Origin: CABRXV01 sp900754955
GTDB lineage: Bacteria; Actinomycetota; Coriobacteriia; Coriobacteriales; Eggerthellaceae
DNA: 5,626 nt
Direction: 5' to 3'
NCBI GenBank assembly: GCA_902475005.1
Contig: CABRXV010000098.1
Location: 1 to 5,626 of the forward strand
The notes beneath the pieces are model-generated. The model made no database searches, was not told where the DNA came from, and worked only from the letters and a program-made list of their open reading frames with translations. A program made the translations under genes and the position numbers. Below, one piece after another: positions 1-4,801 of the stretch (position 1 is the stretch's first letter; every line of letters begins with the position of its first letter).

Positions 1-1562
1 TGCGCGAGCAGCTGGTTGATGATCTTGGGATTGCCCTGGCCGCGCATCTTCTTCATGCACTGGCCCACGAAAAACCCGATGAGCTTCTGGTTGCCATCCT
101 TGTAGCGCGCCACCTCGTCGGGGTTGGCGGCGATCACGGCGTCGACCACGGCCTCGATGGCGCCCGTGTCGGACACCTGCTTCATGCCGCGCTCCTCCAC
201 GATGGCCTCGGGGTCCGCATCCTCATCGAGCACGGCCGCGAACACTTCCTTCGCCTGCTTCGACGAGATCGCGTCGGACGCCTGCAGCTTCACGAGCTCA
301 ACCGCGCGCGCCGGCGTGAGCGGGCACGTCTCGAGGTCGAACGACTCGTCGGCGTTCATGCGCGCCGTGATGTCGTTGATCACGAGGTTCGCCACGGGCT
401 TCGCGAGCTTGCCCGCCTCGTCGCCCGCGGCCTCCATGCACGCCTCGAAGAAGCGCACCGTGGCGCGATGCTCCACGAGATGGCGCGCGTCGTACGCCGA
501 GAGCCCGAAGTCGCGCTCGTAGCGCTTGGCCTTCTGATCGGGCAGCTCGGGCAGCTTCGCACGCACGCCCTCGATGAACTCGTCGGAGAGGTCGTAGGGC
601 GCCAGGTCGGGCTCGGGAAACAGGCGGTAGTCGTCGGCCGTCTCCTTCACGCGCATCACGATGGTGCGCTTCGCCGACGGGTCCCAATGGCGCGTCTCCT
701 GGTAGATGACGCCGCCCTCCTCGAGCACCTCGGCCTGACGGCAGATCTCGTAGGCGAGGCCGTCGTGCAGGTTCTTGAAGCTGTTCATGTTCTTGAGCTC
801 GGTCTTGGTGCCGAACTCCTTCGTGCCGCGGCGGCGCAGGCTCACGTTGCCGTCGCAACGCAGCGAGCCCTCCTCCATCGAGCAGTCGGAGATGCCGATG
901 GCAAGGTAAATCTGGCGCAGCTTCTGCATGAACAGGCGCGCCTCCTCGGGCGTGCGCAGGTCGGGCTCGGTGACGAGCTCGATGAGCGGCGTGCCCGCGC
1001 GGTTGTAGTCCACGAGCGAGTGCGTGGCGCCGGCGATGCGGCCCTCGCCGCCGCCGATGTGCACCATCTTGCCCGCGTCCTCCTCCATGTGGATGCGCGT
1101 GATGCCCACATGCGCCACGTAGCCGTCCTCGGTGCGCGTGATGTTCTCATCCGACTCGCCCACCGCGAGGTCGTCGAGACGGTAGCGCTCCTTGGCAGCC
1201 GGACCGTCCACGTCGAGGTCGAGGTGCCCGCGCATGCAGAAGGCGATGGGGCCCTGCGTCGTCTGGAAGTTCTTCGCCATGTCGGGATACATGTAGTTCT
1301 TGCGGTAGAACATGCTGTGCTTCTCGATGTCGCAGTTCGTGGCGAGGCCCGCCAGCACGATCGACTCGATGGCTGCCTTGTTCGGGACAGGCAGCGCGCC
1401 CGGCAGACCGAGGCACACGGGGCACGTGTGCGTGTTGGGATCGGCGCCGAACTCGAGCTTGCAGCCGCAGAACATCTTCGTCTCAAGGGTGGTCAGCTCG
1501 GCGTGGATCTCAAGACCGATGACAGCCTCCCAATCCTCGAGCACCTCTTCGAGCTTCTTCAT
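1..1562 (-). CDS. gatB: GatB, Asp-tRNA(Asn)/Glu-tRNA(Gln) amidotransferase subunit B (3' end cut by window edge)
   Basis: GatB is the tRNA-binding and kinase-like subunit of cytoplasmic GatCAB. It phosphorylates the side chain of mischarged Glu-tRNA(Gln) or Asp-tRNA(Asn) and completes amidation with ammonia supplied by GatA. I translated the minus strand from ATG at 1562 and found an uninterrupted frame of 520 codons to the edge. Family motifs appear in order: VIGLEIHAEL (14-23), the cysteine set C32-x-C34 and C47-P-V-C50, RKNYMYPD (about 87-94), RIHMEEDAGK (156-165), VDYNRAGTPLIELVTEPD (184-201), KTELKN (about 255), YRLFPEPDL (312-320), and GFFVGQ (496-501) in the YqeY-like tail. The last visible residues, NPKIINQLLA, match the usual extreme C-terminus, so probably only a few residues and the stop are missing. 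E18 and H20 correspond by motif to metal/phosphorylation-site residues of known GatBs. The start lies 3 nt after the gatA stop; an AGGTGAG ribosome site (1569-1575) inside the end of gatA supports it. Confidence 0.97.
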   Translation of the reverse strand, partial: MKKLEEVLEDWEAVIGLEIHAELTTLETKMFCGCKLEFGADPNTHTCPVCLGLPGALPVPNKAAIESIVLAGLATNCDIEKHSMFYRKNYMYPDMAKNFQTTQGPIAFCMRGHLDLDVDGPAAKERYRLDDLAVGESDENITRTEDGYVAHVGITRIHMEEDAGKMVHIGGGEGRIAGATHSLVDYNRAGTPLIELVTEPDLRTPEEARLFMQKLRQIYLAIGISDCSMEEGSLRCDGNVSLRRRGTKEFGTKTELKNMNSFKNLHDGLAYEICRQAEVLEEGGVIYQETRHWDPSAKRTIVMRVKETADDYRLFPEPDLAPYDLSDEFIEGVRAKLPELPDQKAKRYERDFGLSAYDARHLVEHRATVRFFEACMEAAGDEAGKLAKPVANLVINDITARMNADESFDLETCPLTPARAVELVKLQASDAISSKQAKEVFAAVLDEDADPEAIVEERGMKQVSDTGAIEAVVDAVIAANPDEVARYKDGNQKLIGFFVGQCMKKMRGQGNPKIINQLLA

Positions 1563-1565
1563 GCG

Positions 1566-3059
1566 CTACTCACCTGCCTTTCCGTCGGCGAACGCAGGCG
1601 CCACGGGCGCCGGACCGTACTTCTGCTCGAGCGCCGCCGCCACGCGCAGCATGTTCTCGTCGCGGAACGCCGGCGCGATGATCTGCACGCCCACGGGCAT
1701 GCCCGTCTCGGAGCCGAGGCCGCACGGCATGCTCATGCCGCCGTTGCCGGCGATGTTGATGGAGATGGTGAACATGTCGGTGAGGTACATCTCAGCCGGG
1801 CTCTGGATCTCGCCGAGCTTGAACGCCGTGCGCGGCGCCACCGGCGCGAGGATGACGTCGCACTTCTCATAGGCCTGCGCATAGTCGCGCGTGATGAGCG
1901 TGCGCACCTGCTGCGCCGGATAGTAGTACTTATCGTACACGCCCGCCGACAGCAGGTAGCTGCCGAGCATGATGCGGCGGCGCGCCTCGGGGCCGAAGCC
2001 CTTCGCACGACTTGCCTCGTACTGGCCGCCGAGATCTTTGTGGCCCTCGTCGCAGAAGCCGTAACGCACCGAGTCGAAGCGGGCGAGGTTGCTGAACGCC
2101 TCGCACGGGCCGAGCACGTAGTATGAGCTGATGGCGGCGTCGATGTGCGGAAGCTCCACCTCGACGATTTCCGCACCCGCATCGCGCAGCGCGCTGATCG
2201 CCTCCTCGAGCTTCGCACGCACCTCAGCCGAGAGGCCCTCGGCCTCCATGAACGCGCGCACCACACCGATGCGCATGCCCGTCGCACCCGCGGCGAGGTT
2301 CGCCGTGAAATCGGTGCTCACATGCTGACTCGTGCAATCGAGCTCGTCGCGCCCCGCGATGGCGTTGAGCACGCAAGCAGCGTCTTCCACGCTGCGCGCG
2401 AACGGGCCCACCTGGTCGAGCGAGCTGCCGAACGCCACCACGCCGTAGCGCGATACCACACCGTACGTGGGTTTCACGCCCACGACGCCGCAGAACGAGC
2501 CCGGCTGGCGAATGGAGCCGCCCGTGTCGGAGCCGAGCGCCACCGGCAGCATGCCCGCGGCGACCGCCGCCGCGCTGCCGCCCGACGAGCCGCCGGGCAC
2601 GTGATCGAGGTTCCACGGGTTGTGCGTGGGGCCGAAAGCGCTCGACTCGGTGGTGGAGCCGAACGCGAACTCGTCCATGTTGAGCTTGCCTACGGGGATG
2701 GCGCCTGCCTCGAGCGTGCGCGCCACGCAGGTGGCCGTGTAGGGCGACACGTAGCTCTCGAGCATGTGCGAAGCGCACGTGGTGTGCGTGCCCGTAAGGT
2801 TCATGTTGTCCTTGTAGCCCATGGGAATGCCGGCAAGCGGTCCCATCCCGGCGAACGTGCCCGCCGCGATGGCGGCGTCCACCTTGTCGGCGGCGGCCAG
2901 CGCGAGCTCCTCGGTGGTCTCGAGGAACGCGTGGATCTGCGCATCGGCTGCAGCAATGCGGGCGAGCGTGCCCTCAGCCACCTCGCGCGCGGAGAACTCC
3001 TTCGCCGCAAGGCCCGATCGGATGGCGCTGATGCCCATGGATCCGAACGTCTCAGTCAT
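1566..3059 (-). CDS. gatA: GatA, amidotransferase subunit A (glutaminase, amidase-signature family)
   Basis: GatA hydrolyses glutamine (or asparagine) and passes the ammonia through the complex to GatB for tRNA-dependent amidation. The protein has 497 residues, a normal length for the family. The amidase-signature Ser-cisSer-Lys triad is visible: K83 in GYKDN, S158 in PGGSSGG (155-161), and nucleophile S182 in DTGGSIRQP (178-186). These are offset by a constant 4 from the S. aureus numbering as I recall it (K79, S154, S178). Further family motifs are KLNMDEFAFGSTTESSAFG (125-143), GVKPTYGVVSRYG (194-206) and QVRTLI (384-389). The ATG shares its A with the last base of the gatC TAA stop (TAATG), and a G-rich GGGTGA ribosome site lies 6 nt upstream within gatC. 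Both point to translational coupling with gatC. Membership of the amidase family alone would allow other amidases; the gatC and gatB neighbours settle the identity. No frameshift or missing key residue is seen. Confidence 0.98.
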   Translation of the reverse strand: MTETFGSMGISAIRSGLAAKEFSAREVAEGTLARIAAADAQIHAFLETTEELALAAADKVDAAIAAGTFAGMGPLAGIPMGYKDNMNLTGTHTTCASHMLESYVSPYTATCVARTLEAGAIPVGKLNMDEFAFGSTTESSAFGPTHNPWNLDHVPGGSSGGSAAAVAAGMLPVALGSDTGGSIRQPGSFCGVVGVKPTYGVVSRYGVVAFGSSLDQVGPFARSVEDAACVLNAIAGRDELDCTSQHVSTDFTANLAAGATGMRIGVVRAFMEAEGLSAEVRAKLEEAISALRDAGAEIVEVELPHIDAAISSYYVLGPCEAFSNLARFDSVRYGFCDEGHKDLGGQYEASRAKGFGPEARRRIMLGSYLLSAGVYDKYYYPAQQVRTLITRDYAQAYEKCDVILAPVAPRTAFKLGEIQSPAEMYLTDMFTISINIAGNGGMSMPCGLGSETGMPVGVQIIAPAFRDENMLRVAAALEQKYGPAPVAPAFADGKAGE

Positions 3060-3370
3060 TAGCGGTCACCCCCCTCGCCGAGGATGGACGGAATGAGGAA
3101 GCTGCCGTCCTGCTGCTTCGGCGCGTTCTCGAGCGCCACTTCCTGCGTGAAGCTTTCGCGCTCCACGTCCTCGCGCATGACGTTCGACAGATCGCCGATG
3201 GGATGGAACGTGGGCTCGATCCCGTCGAGATCGTATTCCGTGATCGGGGCGAGGTTGTCGATGATCGCGTTCAGGTCGACCGTCATCTGCGACACCTCGT
3301 CGTCGGTAAGGCCGATGCGCGTGTATTCAGCGATGTCGCGCACGTCCTTTTCGGTTAGATGCTGGGTCAT
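3059..3370 (-). CDS. gatC: GatC, amidotransferase subunit C
   Basis: GatC is the small subunit that wraps around the GatA-GatB interface and is needed for stable assembly of the amidotransferase. The 103-aa length is typical of about 95-100 aa. Family features visible are the N-terminal helix with LTEKDVRDIAEYTRIGLTDDE (about 5-25), a second helix DLNAIIDNLAPI, and the C-terminal stretch holding REDV, ENAP and FLIPSIL, which in known structures lies on GatA. It is the first gene of gatC-gatA-gatB and its TAA overlaps the gatA ATG by one base. The chosen ATG at 3370 is preceded by AGGAAAG (3381-3387) about 10 nt upstream, a slightly long spacing. An out-of-frame ATG at 3392 lies just upstream and is probably not used. 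No other in-frame start fits the family N-terminus better. Confidence 0.96.
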   Translation of the reverse strand: MTQHLTEKDVRDIAEYTRIGLTDDEVSQMTVDLNAIIDNLAPITEYDLDGIEPTFHPIGDLSNVMREDVERESFTQEVALENAPKQQDGSFLIPSILGEGGDR

Positions 3371-3402
3371 AGAGACTGTTCTTTCCTCTCATGGTCGCCA
3401 CC

Positions 3403-3416
3403 GCGCCTGCAGGCGC
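3403..3416. repeat. 14-bp perfect palindrome in the gatC leader
   Basis: The sequence GCGCCTGCAGGCGC is a perfect inverted repeat located 33-46 nt upstream of the gatC ATG. If the possible promoter at 3466-3471 is used, it would lie in the transcribed 5' leader. It could form a short hairpin or be a dimeric protein-binding site. In a GC-rich genome it could also be chance; nothing else indicates a function. Confidence 0.4.
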
Positions 3417-3465
3417 ATCGGGCGCGCAAACGCGACGGCGAACGAAGCGAAAACACGTATTCGCT

Positions 3466-3471
3466 ATGATA
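3466..3471 (-). promoter_or_regulatory. possible -10 element for the gatCAB operon
   Basis: On the minus strand the sequence reads TATCAT within GATATCATAGCG, a 4/6 match to the bacterial -10 consensus in the only notably AT-rich patch of the region. It lies about 95 nt upstream of the gatC start. The hexamer 17 nt further upstream (TCGGTA, 3489-3494) is a poor -35 match, so the call is weak. The same octamer TATCATAG occurs upstream of the DUF2797 gene (4744-4751). Confidence 0.3.
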
Positions 3472-3570
3472 TCTCACTTCCCGCACGATACCGAGAACCC
3501 TGCATGCAGCGGCACACAGTCTTAACAGTCGGCAGACGCGTGCAGGGAACGGGGCGGGGCAAGACGCGCG

Positions 3571-3711
3571 GGGCGGATGCGGGGTGCGTGGGCGGATGCG
3601 GGGTGCGTGGGCGGATGCGCGGCACGAGTGGATGCGCCGCGCGTGGGCGGATGGATGCGCGTGGGCGGATGCGAGGCGCGCCGGCGGATGCGACGGGCGC
3701 GGATGGATGCG
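3571..3711. repeat. degenerate ~19-nt GC-rich tandem repeat array (8 cores)
   Basis: The core GGATGCG occurs eight times on the plus strand, starting at 3575, 3594, 3613, 3630, 3653, 3667, 3686 and 3705. The spacings are 19, 19, 17, 23, 14, 19 and 19. The first two full units (GGGCGGATGCGGGGTGCGT, 3571-3589 and 3590-3608) are identical and adjacent. The 13-mer GCGTGGGCGGATG recurs at 3586, 3605, 3641 and 3659. Units diverge towards the DUF2797 gene, which suggests an old slippage-expanded minisatellite with its youngest copies at the gatC-facing end. There are no unique spacers of equal length, so it is not CRISPR. In the RNA sense of the neighbouring genes the first unit is 12 C to 3 G out of 19 bases. 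Confidence 0.85.
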
Positions 3712-3732
3712 GCGCGCGGCATCGCGCATCCA
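3704..3732. repeat. inverted repeat at the DUF2797 end of the array
   Basis: TGGATGCG (3704-3711) pairs with CGCATCCA (3725-3732) around a 13-nt GC-rich loop, giving an 8-bp stem. The right arm is the repeat core in reverse orientation, lying 15 nt after the DUF2797 stop codon. No T-run follows on either strand, so this is not a standard intrinsic terminator, though it could protect or fold the mRNA 3' end. Confidence 0.4.
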
Positions 3733-3746
3733 CCCGCTTTCCCGTT

Positions 3747-4664
3747 TTAGAACAGCGAGAACTGCTGGGGCTCGAAGTCGTAGGAGCAGGCGACCTCGCC
3801 GTCGAGCAGCTCGACCTCGTGCGACTCCCAATCTTTAACGGGCGCCGTGTATACCGCGCCCTCCTGCTCGAAGAGCAGCGTGCCGCCCACCATGCCCACG
3901 CAGCGGCCGCCGCATTCGTCGTCGTGGTCGTCGGGCTGCTGGATGTCGTGCACGTCGGGGGCCGCGCCGTCGAAGTAGTACGCATCGAGATCGAGCGGCG
4001 CCTCAGGCGTAAAACCCGCCTCGGCAACGGCGGGCACCTCCGCCAGGTGCTGCGCTGCAGCATCGAGCACCGTCGTCGCCTCGGCGAAGCTGTAGCGCAC
4101 CTCGGCAAGCAGGCGCGTCTTGAGCGAGGCGCGCATCGTCTCGAGGATGCCGTCCTGCGCGCAGAGCGCCGCCTCAAGCGCGCGGGCCTCATCGGCGTTC
4201 GGGAAGCGCCCCACGATACGCGCCGCCCGCGCACCCTGTTCGAGCAGGCGCTCGATGCCGCGCGTCGTGCTCGAAATGCCCGCCTTCACGTGCTGCAGCG
4301 AGAAATACGCGAGGTAGACGAAGTGCGGCGTGAGATTGTACGCGCGCTGCTGGGGCGAGACGTAATCGGCGTAGTAGAAGGAGGGGTTGAAACCCGTCGC
4401 CTCGGCGCAGGCGGGGCACATGGTGTCCTTCGCATCGGGCAGAAGCTCAACGCGCAGCGGACAGACGCTCTTCTCGAACGTCTGCAGATCGAAGCGCCCC
4501 ACGCAGAAGCGGCATGCGGTACGGCGCAGCGTGAACGTGCGCCCGCGCACATGAAAACGCTCCTGCGAAGCCGCGTCAAGGTCGTTGAGCAGCAGGTAAG
4601 GGCCCTGATCGTCGAAGCCGTGGCCTGCCAAGACGACGGTGTTCCCCGCATGGTAGTGCGTCAT
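3747..4664 (-). CDS. DUF2797-family protein, Cys-rich with GIY-YIG-like central segment
   Basis: The 305-aa product matches the layout I know for DUF2797 proteins, whose function is not established. An N-terminal beta-rich part is followed by C51-x2-C54, C68 and C83-x2-C86, probably a zinc-binding knuckle. Next comes the family hallmark HFVYLAYFSLQHVKAGIS (114-131) and RGIERLLEQGARAARIV (135-151), ending in ALEAAL (162-167). The spacing of Y117, the KAGI strand, R135 and E164 resembles GIY-YIG/T5orf172-type domains, an analogy and not proof of nuclease activity. A helical stretch (about 168-208) and an Asp-rich linker (225-250) lead to a beta-rich C-terminal module (252-286) with GMVGGTLLFEQ, like the GIKGQYLIF segment of relatives. 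No signal peptide or membrane helix is seen, so it is likely cytosolic. ATG at 4664 is supported by AAAAGGAA (4671-4678) with 7-nt spacing after AGGA. The gene lies alone between a terminator and the repeat array, so context does not reveal a role. Confidence 0.85.
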   Translation of the reverse strand: MTHYHAGNTVVLAGHGFDDQGPYLLLNDLDAASQERFHVRGRTFTLRRTACRFCVGRFDLQTFEKSVCPLRVELLPDAKDTMCPACAEATGFNPSFYYADYVSPQQRAYNLTPHFVYLAYFSLQHVKAGISSTTRGIERLLEQGARAARIVGRFPNADEARALEAALCAQDGILETMRASLKTRLLAEVRYSFAEATTVLDAAAQHLAEVPAVAEAGFTPEAPLDLDAYYFDGAAPDVHDIQQPDDHDDECGGRCVGMVGGTLLFEQEGAVYTAPVKDWESHEVELLDGEVACSYDFEPQQFSLF

Positions 4665-4689
4665 GTTCGTTTCCTTTTCGCTTGAGATG

Positions 4690-4730
4690 AAAAGGGACGC
4701 CGCGGTGAAGCGTTGCCGCCGCGGCGTCCC
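4690..4730 (-). terminator. intrinsic terminator downstream of recQ
   Basis: In minus-strand RNA sense, GGGACGCCGCGG (4730-4719) pairs perfectly with CCGCGGCGTCCC (4705-4694) around a 13-nt loop, followed at once by TTTT (4693-4690) and CATCTC. The 12-bp GC-rich stem and short U-run fit a Rho-independent terminator starting 71 nt after the recQ stop. The U-run is short and only 25 nt separate it from the DUF2797 start codon, so it may partly lie in that gene's leader and act on it instead. Confidence 0.75.
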
Positions 4731-4745
4731 GTCATGTTCGCGCCT

Positions 4746-4751
4746 ATGATA
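4746..4751 (-). promoter_or_regulatory. possible -10 element for the DUF2797 gene
   Basis: Minus-strand TATCAT, within CGCTATCATAGG, lies about 82 nt upstream of the DUF2797 start, between the recQ stop and the terminator hairpin. It stands out as AT-rich in a GC-rich spacer and shares the octamer TATCATAG with the site upstream of gatC. No good -35 hexamer sits 16-18 nt upstream. If used, transcription would begin before the hairpin, placing the hairpin in the mRNA leader. Confidence 0.28.
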
Positions 4752-4801
4752 GCGTGCGGGTTCACACCCGTCGTGCGCCCATCAAGTTCGCCAAGGAAAA
4801 C

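Larger units (their letters stand above)
3371..3746. other. 376-nt intergenic region between DUF2797 gene and gatC
   Basis: No gene can be supported here. The gatC-proximal part (3371-3560) holds the gatC ribosome site, a 14-bp palindrome (3403-3416), an AT-richer patch with a possible promoter -10 element (3459-3474) and a 10-bp palindrome CTGCATGCAG (3500-3509). The DUF2797-proximal part (3571-3732) is a GC-rich degenerate tandem array. Long open frames cross this stretch on both strands, but they arise from repeat structure and scarcity of stop codons at high GC. They show no recognisable protein motif, only Arg/Pro/His- or Gly/Arg/Ala-rich low complexity. No intrinsic terminator with a T-run is seen after the DUF2797 stop. 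Confidence 0.8.

Noticed and set aside
468..2126. 552-codon open frame on the plus strand opposite gatB and gatA
   Set aside because: It is Arg/His/Ala/Leu/Val-rich with no recognisable motif, and it lies fully antisense to two conserved genes. Long antisense frames are expected when third positions are almost always G or C.
3327..3392. Short upstream ORF starting at ATG 3392 and overlapping the gatC start
   Set aside because: It starts right at the gatC ribosome site, has no ribosome site of its own and encodes only 21 residues; a chance ATG is the simplest explanation.
3465..3470. Plus-strand TATGAT as a promoter -10
   Set aside because: It is a good hexamer but has no matching -35 and no plus-strand gene downstream.
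3571..3711. Repeat array as a CRISPR
   Set aside because: Units are about 19 nt, contiguous and degenerate. There are no unique spacers of constant length and no cas genes.
3367..3831. 154-codon minus-strand frame through the repeat array, giving Arg/His/Pro-rich repeats
   Set aside because: The array's interval lengths (19, 17, 23, 14 nt) are not multiples of 3, so there is no selection for a reading frame, and the frame overlaps the DUF2797 gene's 3' end.
3084..4685. 533-codon open frame on the plus strand crossing gatC, the repeat array and the DUF2797 gene
   Set aside because: It spans unrelated genes and the minisatellite, has no protein-family features, and owes its openness to high GC and the stop-free repeat.
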